A stretch of DNA of 64,000 nucleotides from an uncultured Desulfobacter sp. (GTDB lineage: Bacteria; Desulfobacterota; Desulfobacteria; Desulfobacterales; Desulfobacteraceae): positions 4,404,001 to 4,468,000 of the forward strand of contig NZ_OY762929.1 in NCBI RefSeq assembly GCF_963666675.1. The letters are read 5' to 3'. The translations under genes were made by a program, and so were the position numbers. The notes beneath the pieces were generated by a model. It was not told where the DNA came from and did no database searches. It saw only the letters and a list, made by a program, of their open reading frames with translations. Below, piece by piece: positions 44,574 through 52,900 of the stretch; the stretch's first letter is position 1, and each line of letters opens with the position of its first letter.

Positions 44574-45233
44574 ATGAACCGCCTTCGACCTTTAACCTGT
44601 TTGCTCGGGTTTATGATACTCACCTGCACTTTGACTGCAACCGCCTTTCTGACCGGATGCGGGATCAAAAATGATTACACAAAAAAACAGATGTTCAGAC
44701 TTTATGCCGACGCAAACGCCCCGGCAGATCAAACCAACCGGGCAACCGGGGCGCCGCTGGTGGTCAAACGCCTGGATATTGCCCCGGAATTCAGTGGCGC
44801 GGGATTTGTCTACCGGGCGGGTCAAAGCAGATTCATCCAGGATTACTATAACAATTACATGACATCACCGGGCCGCATGATCAGTGAAGTGATATTTGAA
44901 GCCCTGGTCAAATCCCCCCGGTTTACTCCGGCCCCCAGCAACCGGGTTCCCGAAAACGTTTACCAGTTATGGGGCAAAATCACATCGCTTTATTGCGACC
45001 GGCGCAATGCATCCCACGTATCGGCGGTGGTGACCATGGCGCTAAACCTTGACCGATTGAACAAAGACGGATTCACAAAGGTGTTGTCAAAAACCTATTC
45101 CCGGCAAATCCCCCTGGGCAGCGACACCAGCCCCCAAAGCTACGTTACGGCCCTGAATCGCGGATTAGCGGAAATTGTCAACGAGATTTTGTCGGATTAT
45201 CAAACCCTGCCGACCCCGGCAGAGAACCAATAG
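44574..45233 (+). CDS. ABC transport auxiliary lipoprotein (PqiC/LbcA-like)
   Basis: 219 residues. Signal peptide with lipobox LTGC (FLTGCGIKNDY). The mature part has the beta-rich pattern of ABC-type transport auxiliary proteins (YQLWGKITSLYCD and ...ALNRGLAEIV near the end). These outer membrane lipoproteins accompany MCE systems and receive the lipid at the outer membrane. It follows mlaD by 6 nt, so the four genes form a complete trans-envelope lipid pathway except for a soluble MlaC and MlaA, which are not in the window. Confidence 0.82.
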   Translation: MNRLRPLTCLLGFMILTCTLTATAFLTGCGIKNDYTKKQMFRLYADANAPADQTNRATGAPLVVKRLDIAPEFSGAGFVYRAGQSRFIQDYYNNYMTSPGRMISEVIFEALVKSPRFTPAPSNRVPENVYQLWGKITSLYCDRRNASHVSAVVTMALNLDRLNKDGFTKVLSKTYSRQIPLGSDTSPQSYVTALNRGLAEIVNEILSDYQTLPTPAENQ

Positions 45234-45255
45234 TTTTTTTAGGACGTACTTTTAT

Positions 45256-46020
45256 ATGAAATTTCGCCCCTGCATTGATCTTCGAAACGGCAAGGTGGTC
45301 CAGATTGTGGGCGGCACCCTGTCCGACAACGCCCAGGAGAGCCTTGTCACCAACTTTGAAAGCGGCCGGACCCCGGCACAATTTGCCCAAATGTACCAGG
45401 AAGACCAGCTGTTCGGCGGCCACGTCATTGCCCTTGGTCCCGGCAATACCCAGTCCGCACTTGACGCACTGCAAGCCTTTCCCGGAGGCCTTCAAATGGG
45501 CGGGGGCATTCATCCTGAAAATGCACACACCTTCCTTGACGCCGGGGCATCCCATGTCATCGTCACATCTTATGTGTTCTCCAAAGGCCGCATGGACATG
45601 GACAAGCTCAATACCCTGGTAAAAGCCGTGGGCAAAAACCGCCTGGTTCTGGATTTAAGCTGCCGGAAAAGAGACGGGCAATTCTGGATTGTGACGGACC
45701 GCTGGCAAAATTTCACGGAAATGGCACTCACACCCGCCACGCTCGATCATCTGTCCGCATTCTGTGACGAATTTCTAATCCACGGCGTAGATGTGGAAGG
45801 CAAAATGCAGGGCATCCAGAAGGACCTTGTGTCCCTGCTGGGGGAACGCAGCCCCATCCCGGCCACCTATGCCGGAGGGGCGAGCCGGTTTTCAGACCTG
45901 GATCTTGTAAAAGATCTTGGCAATGGCCGTGTGGACTTGACCATCGGATCAGCCCTGGACATCTTTGGGGGCACCATTCCTTACCATCAGGTGGTGACGT
46001 GGCATGAAAGTCAAAAATAG
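45256..46020 (+). CDS. hisA: ProFAR isomerase HisA, eukaryote-like type
   Basis: 254 residues from the ATG at 45256, 22 nt after the lipoprotein stop codon. A beta/alpha barrel with MKFRPCIDLRNGKVVQIVGG, GGHVIALGPGN, LQMGGGI, VLDLSCRKRDGQFW, EFLIHGVDVEGK and TYAGGASRFSDL. The wording of these blocks (CRKRDG, GPGN, LIH..DVEG) follows the yeast/plant HIS6 form rather than the common bacterial HisA. It interconverts ProFAR and PRFAR in histidine synthesis. Position at the end of an Mla operon is probably chance of genome order. Confidence 0.88.
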   Translation: MKFRPCIDLRNGKVVQIVGGTLSDNAQESLVTNFESGRTPAQFAQMYQEDQLFGGHVIALGPGNTQSALDALQAFPGGLQMGGGIHPENAHTFLDAGASHVIVTSYVFSKGRMDMDKLNTLVKAVGKNRLVLDLSCRKRDGQFWIVTDRWQNFTEMALTPATLDHLSAFCDEFLIHGVDVEGKMQGIQKDLVSLLGERSPIPATYAGGASRFSDLDLVKDLGNGRVDLTIGSALDIFGGTIPYHQVVTWHESQK

Positions 46021-46050
46021 AGATTTAATCAGATAGTTAAAACGCCATCA

Positions 46051-46100
46051 AAATAAAAAGCGGCTTGCCATTCATGAATGGCAAGGCCGCTTTTTATTTT
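46051..46100. terminator. strong terminator after hisA
   Basis: AAATAAAAAGCGGC-TTGCCATTC / GAATGGCAA-GGCCGCTTTTTATTT, a long hairpin flanked by A and T runs, so it works in both directions and also ends the minus-strand trxC transcript. Confidence 0.92.
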
Positions 46101-46150
46101 GGATACAACGGTGTCTGCCGAATTAATTCCGGCCGGGACAGCGGTTTGTT

Positions 46151-46597
46151 TTAGATAAATGATTTTATCTTGGCTTCCAGGGTCTCCTTGGGCAACGCCC
46201 CTGTCACCTGGTCAACCAAAGTGCCGTTTTTCACAAAAAGCATGGTGGGTATGCTTTGAATACGGTATTTTGAACCGGTTCCCGGATTTTCATCGATATT
46301 GACCTTGGCAATTTTAAGCCGCCCCTTGTAAGCGTTTGCAAGGCCGTCCAGTATGGGGCCCACAGCCCGGCAGGGACCGCACCAGGGGGCCCAGCAGTCC
46401 ACCAGCACCGGCAGGGATGACTGCATGACCTCCTGGTCAAAATCGGCATCCGTCACGTTGACGGGGGCATCAAAAATTTCAACGTGCAAAATTGTGCCGC
46501 ATTTGCCGCACTTGGGGTTTTCCGAAATTCTGTTTTCAGGCACACGGTTTTTTGTCCCGCATTTGGTACACCGAATAATCAATTGGTTGTCACCCAT
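46151..46597 (-). CDS. trxC: thioredoxin 2 with zinc ribbon
   Basis: 148 residues, matching TrxC (139 in E. coli). The N-terminal zinc-binding part has CTKC and CGKC pairs; the thioredoxin fold has the active site WAPWCGPCRAVGP and the cis-Pro in SIPTMLF. It reduces protein disulfides in the cytoplasm, and the zinc part is known to make it responsive to oxidative stress. Ribosome site AAAGGGGG. Confidence 0.95.
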   Translation of the reverse strand: MGDNQLIIRCTKCGTKNRVPENRISENPKCGKCGTILHVEIFDAPVNVTDADFDQEVMQSSLPVLVDCWAPWCGPCRAVGPILDGLANAYKGRLKIAKVNIDENPGTGSKYRIQSIPTMLFVKNGTLVDQVTGALPKETLEAKIKSFI

Positions 46598-46629
46598 ATT
46601 TTTTATCCCCCTTTCTTTTTAATTTTATT

Positions 46630-46741
46630 GGGCTTGATCATAAGATCGGCCATCTTTTATAGGGGCAATCCCTCTGTGGTTGCCCGCGTTAGGGCAGGCA
46701 CAGTGACCTGCCCTGCAATAACCGACGTTAGAACCCATCCC
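46630..46741. repeat. dispersed ~110-bp REPIN/MITE-like repeat, copy 4 of 4
   Basis: Ends GGGCTTGATCATAAG and GAACCCATCCC. Same orientation and order of units as copies 1 and 2; the right-hand end has drifted most. It fills the gap between trxC and the DUF364 gene. Confidence 0.78.
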
Positions 46742-46787
46742 ATTTTATTAACGTATCGCCACCGTCAGGCGAATCCCGGCAGAACGC

Positions 46788-47516
46788 CTACGCCCCGCAA
46801 TGGCAATAACTTGAAAGCCCTAAAATCCTAGCCGGGGCACTGATGGTCACCCCGAAAAAAACGGCAGGTTTGCCGGAATTTAAAAACGTGGTAATGGTGC
46901 CGTTTACAATGGTGGACCCGGTGGCAAATACCATGTCGCACCACTCAAGGGGCTCTTCAAAATTTTCACCGGATTCGATCTTCACCCCAAACTTTTCGGT
47001 GCCCACGTTATCCGGGTCAAGGTCCAGAACCCGCATGGTGTTCTGTTTGGCAAGGTATTCCAAAAACCTGGGTTGCAAACCGACCAAAAGGATTTTTTTA
47101 CCTGAAAACTCCGGTTGCTCGATCAGGTTTTCAGCACACTGCACCGGCTCCTTATCCTTACAATGTATGGTCTTTTCACAAAGATTCAAGGATCTGTAAA
47201 CCGCATTAAGACCTGCAATAAAAATGGCCCGGTCACTGGTTTTTGCATGATCTAATTTTAGCAGGCCGTCCACGGACAAAGAGATGTCCGTATATTCGTC
47301 GGTAAACGACTGCCCCACGGCACCGTTGAATGTTGCGGCCATCATCACCTCTTTACCTTTGACAATGGGGTAGTCGTCGTGCTCCGGGGTGCCGATGGCC
47401 TCTTTTACGGTCAAAGGCTTGCACTTGATGTCAATTCTTTTGTCAGCCAGATCGTGGCGGACGATTTCTGCTTTCAGGGCGTCTTTCAGTTGAATGTAAA
47501 TGTCATTAATATTCAT
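46788..47516 (-). CDS. DUF364 / putative heavy-metal chelation family protein
   Basis: 242 residues from the ATG at 47516 (GAGGA, 7-nt gap; the frame is open to 47609). The N-terminal part has the enolase-like DUF4213 pattern, the second half is a Rossmann-like DUF364 domain (KILLVGLQPRFLEYL, DMVFATGSTIVNGTI). The family occurs in anaerobes and is thought to bind metal or a molybdenum-type ligand; the function has not been settled. Last gene on this strand before a 180-bp gap to thiE. Confidence 0.78.
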   Translation of the reverse strand: MNINDIYIQLKDALKAEIVRHDLADKRIDIKCKPLTVKEAIGTPEHDDYPIVKGKEVMMAATFNGAVGQSFTDEYTDISLSVDGLLKLDHAKTSDRAIFIAGLNAVYRSLNLCEKTIHCKDKEPVQCAENLIEQPEFSGKKILLVGLQPRFLEYLAKQNTMRVLDLDPDNVGTEKFGVKIESGENFEEPLEWCDMVFATGSTIVNGTITTFLNSGKPAVFFGVTISAPARILGLSSYCHCGA

Positions 47517-47696
47517 TTTATTTCCTCGTATGCGTTCAGGCCGAAGAGCAAATTCTCTTTGTAGGTTCAGTGTATTATTACATTGTTTTTCCGGCTTGCC
47601 AAAAAACATAGTTGCTCACTATACTGCTTTAAACTCATATTGGAAACAAGCAAATATCCCCGCATCTCCGGTATACGCTTCAACAACACAACAAAG

Positions 47697-48392
47697 TTAC
47701 CGCTTATGCAGATTCCAGGCCGTCACCAGCTCAGCGGCTTCATGCCCCGGATCATCGGCCTCGGATATGGCAGATACAACAAAAAAACCGGCAACACCTG
47801 TTTGGGCAAGCGCCGGGATATCGGCAAGTTTGACACCACCGCCCACCACAACGGGGATTGAACTGAGTTGGGCAAGCGTTGTAATATCGTCGATACTTCT
47901 TGTAATTCGTTTGCCGTCGATATCCAGCCCGCTGTCCAGCTTGGTCTTGGTTTCATGCAGAGGCCCTGCACCAAAATAGTCAATGAGGCTGACATCGGCA
48001 TGTTTTATATACTCGAACAATTCATGGGTTCTGGCGGACAAACCGACAACGGCATCGGGCCCCAGATACGCCCGGCACACATCCACGGGGATATCTGTTT
48101 GCCCCACATGGATGCCGTCAACCTTGATGCCTTGTTTTCTTGCGGCAAGAATCACGTCGAGGCGGTCATTCACCAGCAGGGTCACTGTGTCGGATTTACC
48201 GATTTGTGCGATCACATCGGCCGCCTGGCCGGTGAGTTCGATCAACTCCCTGGCAGACGCAATTTTTGACCGGACCTGAACGCAGGTCATACCGGCGTTC
48301 ACCGCATCCCGGATAACTGGCGCCACAGGACGGCCCTTGGTATTCTCCGGCCCCACCACAAAATATGCTGAAATATCCAGTTTACCGCTCAT
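47697..48392 (-). CDS. thiE: thiamine-phosphate synthase
   Basis: 231 residues. A TIM barrel with QVRSKIAS (usual QLR-K), LLVNDRLDV with the Mg-binding Asp, DGIHVGQTD, VGLSARTHE, DYFGAGPLHET (usual YxGxGPxxxT) and VVVGGGV. It joins hydroxymethylpyrimidine diphosphate to thiazole phosphate. The start overlaps the end of the thiamine-binding protein gene by 11 bp. Here it works with the upstream thiM paralogue in thiazole salvage. Confidence 0.93.
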   Translation of the reverse strand: MSGKLDISAYFVVGPENTKGRPVAPVIRDAVNAGMTCVQVRSKIASARELIELTGQAADVIAQIGKSDTVTLLVNDRLDVILAARKQGIKVDGIHVGQTDIPVDVCRAYLGPDAVVGLSARTHELFEYIKHADVSLIDYFGAGPLHETKTKLDSGLDIDGKRITRSIDDITTLAQLSSIPVVVGGGVKLADIPALAQTGVAGFFVVSAISEADDPGHEAAELVTAWNLHKR

Positions 48393-48699
48393 GGGAATCC
48401 GCTCCTTTTAAAATATCATTCACCTTATCCACCTTGGACGTCATCATGTCCGCAAACCCGGGCCGGACATCAGCTTTCAACACAACGCCCGTCCGGATGC
48501 CTTTTTCGGCCAATACAAATGTTGCATCCTTTACCACCTGCATTACCTCATCCCAGGGGCCTTCGATCTCGGTGAACATGGAATTTGTCCGATTTTTAAG
48601 ACCCGATTCCCTGATAACTTTGATGACTTGCGCCACCTCACGGCTAAGCTCATCGCCTGTGCCGCAGGGTGAGATGGCAACCGAAACCAATGTATTCAT
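48382..48699 (-). CDS. thiamine-binding protein, MTH1187/YkoF-like
   Basis: 105 residues, the usual size of the UPF0045/MTH1187 family. A ferredoxin-like fold: LVSVAISPCGTGDELS at the start, then SMFTEIEGPWDEVM. Such proteins bind thiamine or hydroxymethylpyrimidine, and some act in its uptake. It lies in the middle of the thiM-thiE operon, which supports a thiamine role. AGGAGA precedes the ATG. Confidence 0.85.
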   Translation of the reverse strand: MNTLVSVAISPCGTGDELSREVAQVIKVIRESGLKNRTNSMFTEIEGPWDEVMQVVKDATFVLAEKGIRTGVVLKADVRPGFADMMTSKVDKVNDILKGADSHER

Positions 48700-48702
48700 T
48701 TG

Positions 48703-49539
48703 TTAAATCTCCTCAATATCAAAAGGGTTCTCTGCAATATCTTCGGGGGTTGCCCGATACAGTTCATCAAGAAAGTGAACTTGAAAACTTGCCGGGGCAT
48801 CTGTTTTTCCAGCGGCCCGGCGACCGGCCAGATTATACACCGCCGTGCCGGTCAATGCGGCGATAAACGCAGAGCCCGCAGTGGCATAAACCGCCATGAC
48901 ACCGCCCAAAGAGCAGCCAGACCCGGTGATTTTTTCCATAAAATGAGAGCCGCCACGGCAAAGGGCGACAACAGATCCGTCGGTAACCAAATCCTGTCCG
49001 CCCGAAACGGCCACAGCCCCACCGGTCCACCGGGCCAGGGCCATCGCCGCAGCCATGGCTGCCGTGACCGGGCCCTGGGAGTCCACGCCCCGGACATTGG
49101 ATGTTTCGGTACCGCCGGCCAATTCCCATAATCCGGCCAGGGCGATAATTTCCGAGGCATTGCCACGGATGATGCTGGGTTTACTGGCTTTAAAGTCCAG
49201 CAGCAACCGGGTACGAAGTTCACCGATGCCGATGGCCACAGGGTCCAGAACCCATGGTTTCCCGCTGGTATGCAAGGTTTTTGCCATGCCGGGCAAGGTC
49301 TTTTCATAGACAGGTTCAATGGTGCCCAGGTTTATATAGGCGGCCCCACCCGCCTGGGCCAGAGATTGCGCCTCATCGGGCATGTAGACCATGGCCGCCG
49401 AACCGCCCACGGCAAGCTGGGCATTGGCGACAAAATTGATGGTCACCGTGTTGGTGACGGACCCTGCCATGGGGTTGGTCTGCTTTACGGTTTCAACGGC
49501 ACGAATTATTCCGGCTTGAATATCTTTTTTAAGACTCAC
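48703..49539 (-). CDS. thiM: hydroxyethylthiazole kinase family protein (second ThiM)
   Basis: 278 residues from a GTG at 49539 (GGAG, 9-nt gap). Motifs agree with ThiM but are diverged from the first copy: VTNTVTINFVANAQLAVGGS, VLDPVAIGIG, IIRGNASEI, and TGSGCSLGG at the ATP site, with Ser instead of Thr. The N-terminus and the loop SHFMEKITGSGC differ. Heads the operon with the thiamine-binding protein (3-nt gap) and thiE. No TPP riboswitch is found upstream. It may use a related thiazole or be a second salvage enzyme under other control. Confidence 0.88.
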   Translation of the reverse strand: MSLKKDIQAGIIRAVETVKQTNPMAGSVTNTVTINFVANAQLAVGGSAAMVYMPDEAQSLAQAGGAAYINLGTIEPVYEKTLPGMAKTLHTSGKPWVLDPVAIGIGELRTRLLLDFKASKPSIIRGNASEIIALAGLWELAGGTETSNVRGVDSQGPVTAAMAAAMALARWTGGAVAVSGGQDLVTDGSVVALCRGGSHFMEKITGSGCSLGGVMAVYATAGSAFIAALTGTAVYNLAGRRAAGKTDAPASFQVHFLDELYRATPEDIAENPFDIEEI

Positions 49540-49542
49540 TTA

Positions 49543-49701
49543 TCACTGCTCCTTTAACTGGTATAATCCCAATCTCTGCTGTACATACCCCATTCCGTCT
49601 TGTTGTCCCACAGACGGCGCCCCCATCTGAGTTTCTGCTATTTCTAACTTTTTTTGGACACTCTTGCCACCTCTTTTTCCAGAACACTGCCATGCCTTCA
49701 A
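49543..49701 (-). CDS. possible 52-residue leader protein of the second thi operon
   Basis: Minus frame from a TTG at 49701 to a TGA three nt before the GTG of thiM; the ribosome site of thiM lies inside it. The peptide is basic in its first half (GKRGGKSVQKKLEI) and has no known relatives by eye. The ribosome site for the TTG is poor, and an internal ATG would shorten it to 27 residues. It may be a coupled small gene or just an open frame in a leader. Confidence 0.28.
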   Translation of the reverse strand: MKAWQCSGKRGGKSVQKKLEIAETQMGAPSVGQQDGMGYVQQRLGLYQLKEQ

Positions 49702-49715
49702 ATCATCTTAAATAG

Positions 49716-49797
49716 AGTGGTTCCTTCCAGGCGACAATTCAGCCGAATAGGTCAGCCCAACAATGGGTTCAAGCTCCTGTGAAGGGCAGGAACCACA
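49716..49797 (-). promoter_or_regulatory. three-helix structured element between second thi operon and icmF
   Basis: Outer stem GTGGTTCCT / AGGAACCAC (9 perfect pairs), with an inner CAGG/CCTG extension and two small hairpins within: AACCCA/TGGGCT-type around TTGT and ATTC/GAAT around GGCT. The icmF promoter at 49808-49836 begins beyond it, so on the plus strand it would not be transcribed from there; on the minus strand it lies just before the thi operon. It does not match TPP, cobalamin or 6S motifs that I know. Confidence 0.45.
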
Positions 49798-49807
49798 TGG
49801 CGGTTTC

Positions 49808-49836
49808 TTGCTAATCTTTCAATCCTTTGTTATACT
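49808..49836 (+). promoter_or_regulatory. likely sigma-70 promoter of icmF
   Basis: TTGCTA at 49808-49813, 17-nt spacer, TATACT at 49831-49836. The leader to the icmF ATG would be about 120 nt and includes a GGGGC/GCCCC hairpin at about 49850-49866. Confidence 0.55.
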
Positions 49837-49962
49837 TTTCCTTAACGTAAGGGGCGGTCATGCCCCATTAATTTCTCACTATACGCGCCATCAATACAGT
49901 AAATATCCGTTTTAAAAAAGCGTTGGCATATCCCTAATCTTGATTTTCATGAAGGAGGAACG

Positions 49963-52900
49963 ATGAGTGACGCTGTAAACGTATACACCCCCCGGCATAA
50001 AATCCGTATTATCACCGCCACATCCCTTTTTGACGGCCATGACGTCTCCATCAACATGTTTCGAAGGATACTTCAAAGTACCGGTGTGGAGGTGATCCAT
50101 CTGGGCCACAACCGTTCCGTAAAGGAAATTGTGGACGCAGCCATTGAAGAGGATGCCCAGGGCATCGCCGTTTCCAGTTACCAGGGCGGGCATATCGAAT
50201 TTTTCAAATATATCGTGGATCTTTTAAAAGAACACGATGCTTCCGACATTAAGGTGTTCGGCGGGGGCGGCGGCGTGATTGTGCCCGAGGAGATCCGGAC
50301 CCTTCATGATTATGGTGTCGCCAGAATATTTTCCCCTGAAGACGGCACAAAGATGGGACTGCAGGGAATGATCAACCATATGGTCAAGGCGGTGGATTTT
50401 TCCACGGTCACGGATGATCTCCTCGACGTCAACTTGTTGTCTTTTGACAACAAACGCCTGGTGGGCAAAGCGATCACAGCCATGGAACAGGCCCAACATT
50501 CCGGCAACGGCCATTTGGATCATTTCAGGGCAGAACTGCTGAAAAAAATCGGCAGCAGAACCGTACCGGTCATGGGCATCACCGGAACCGGCGGTGCGGG
50601 AAAGTCTTCGCTCATTGACGAACTGGTTCTTCGCATGACCCATGATGTAAAAGACGTAAAGATCGCTGTAATCAGTTCTGACGTATCCAGAAGAAAAACC
50701 GGCGGCGCCCTTCTGGGAGATCGCATCCGGATGAACGCCATCGATAATGACCGGGTTTACATGCGCTCTCTGGCTACGCGAAAAGCCCATTCGGAAATCC
50801 CGGAGGCTTTGGGAGACGTCATTTCCGTGGTCAAGGCCGCCGGATTTGATTTTATCATTGCCGAAACCGCCGGCATCGGCCAGGGGGATTCCCAGATCAC
50901 CGACCAGGTGGATTGCGCCATGTATGTGATGACGGCCGAATTCGGGGCGGCAAGCCAGCTGGAAAAAATAGATATGCTGGATTATGCAGACCTGATTGCG
51001 GTCAACAAATTCGAAAAAAGAGGAGCAGAGGACGCGGTCAGGGATGTTCGCAAACAGGTGCAAAGGAACCGGAATGCCTGGGAGATACAGCCGGAAGATA
51101 TGCCGGTATTCGGTACCATTGCTTCCAAGTTCAACGATGACGGTGTCACCGCCCTTTATCAGGCCCTGCTACAGACCATTTTTGATAAAACCGGAGTTAA
51201 ATTTGAAAGCCGACTGCCTAAAGTAGATGTGAAAACCTCATCATCAAAAACCGTGGTCATCCCGCCGGAAAGAACACGCTACCTGTCAGAAATTGCCGAT
51301 ACCGTCCGGGACTACCACAAGCGTACGGAGGTACAGGCCCAGGCCATCCGCACAGTGTGGCACCTGGAAGAAACGGCCAAATCCCTTGATGAAAGTCTGC
51401 TTGACGGGGATAAAACTGAACTGATTGAAAATTTAAAAAAAACAATTGATGCCGCGAGAAGAAAAGTTGATGGAGAAGCCAAAGAACTGGAAACCCAATG
51501 GAAGGACACAAAAGATGCCTATAAAAAGGACGAACTGGTATACATGGTCCGGGGCAAGGAGATCAGAGTGCCTTTGTACACCCGGTCCCTATCCCACCAG
51601 AAAATCCCCAAGATCAGTCTGCCCAAATTCAAGGACCCGGGAGAGATCTACCAATGGCTGAGGCGGGAGAATCTTCCCGGATACTTTCCCTATACGGGCG
51701 GGGTATTCCCCCTGAAACGGGTGGGAGAAGACCCAACCAGAATGTTTGCCGGAGAAGGAGACCCGGCCAGAACCAACGCACGTTTTCATTTGCTGTCCGG
51801 CGATTATGCGGCCAAACGACTCTCCACGGCGTTTGATTCGGTCACCCTGTACGGGTGTGATCCGGAGCGTCGGCCCGATATTTACGGCAAGGTCGGCAAC
51901 GCAGGGGTCAGTGTGTGCACCCTGGACGATGTCAAAGTATTATACAGCGGGTTCGACCTCAGTGCGCCGTCCACGTCGGTCTCCATGACCATCAACGGGC
52001 CCGCCCCTGTCATGCTTGCCATGTTCATGAATGCGGCCATTGATCAGCAGGTGGAAAAATATACACAACAGAACGGTAATGCCCCGACAAGCCAGGTCTA
52101 TCAAAACATTCGCGAATCGGTGCTGAACAATATTCGCGGTACGGTTCAGGCCGATATTCTGAAAGAAGATCAGGGGCAGAACACCTGTATATTTTCCATT
52201 GAATTTGCCCTGAAAATGATGGGGGATATCCAGCAATACTTTACGGCAAACAATGTGCGCAATTTTTACTCCGTATCCATTTCGGGCTATCACGTCGCCG
52301 AAGCCGGTGCCAATCCCATTACCCAGTTGGCCCTGACCCTTTCCAACGGCTTTACCTATGTGGAATACTACCTGTCCCGGGGCATGCCCATCGACAGTTT
52401 CGGACCCAACCTCTCCTACTTTTTTTCCAACGGTATGGACCCCGAATATACGGTCATCGGCAGGGTTGCCCGCAGAATCTGGGCCATTGCCATGAAAGAG
52501 AAGTACAACGCATCAGCACGGTCACAAATGCTCAAATACCACATCCAGACATCCGGCCGATCCCTGCACAGCCAGGAGATCCAGTTCAACGACATACGGA
52601 CCACCCTACAGGCCCTTTGTGCGGTGTATGACAACTGCAACAGCCTGCACACCAATGCCTTTGACGAAGCCATTACAACCCCGACACAGGAATCGGTGCG
52701 GCGGGCCCTGGCCATCCAGATGATCATCAATCGGGAGTGGGGATTGGCCAAAAACGAAAACATGAACCAGGGCAGTTTCATCGTCGAAGAGTTGACGGAC
52801 CTGGTGGAACAGGCCGTGCTCATGGAGTTTGACCGGATCTCGGAACGGGGCGGTGTGCTGGGGGCCATGGAAACGGGATACCAGCGGAGCAAAATCCAGG

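Noticed and set aside
4877..46741. CRISPR array from the repeated sequences
   Set aside because: The copies are single, far apart and palindromic, without spacers or cas genes.
49716..49797. cobalamin riboswitch for icmF
   Set aside because: No B12 box and the icmF promoter lies downstream of the structure.
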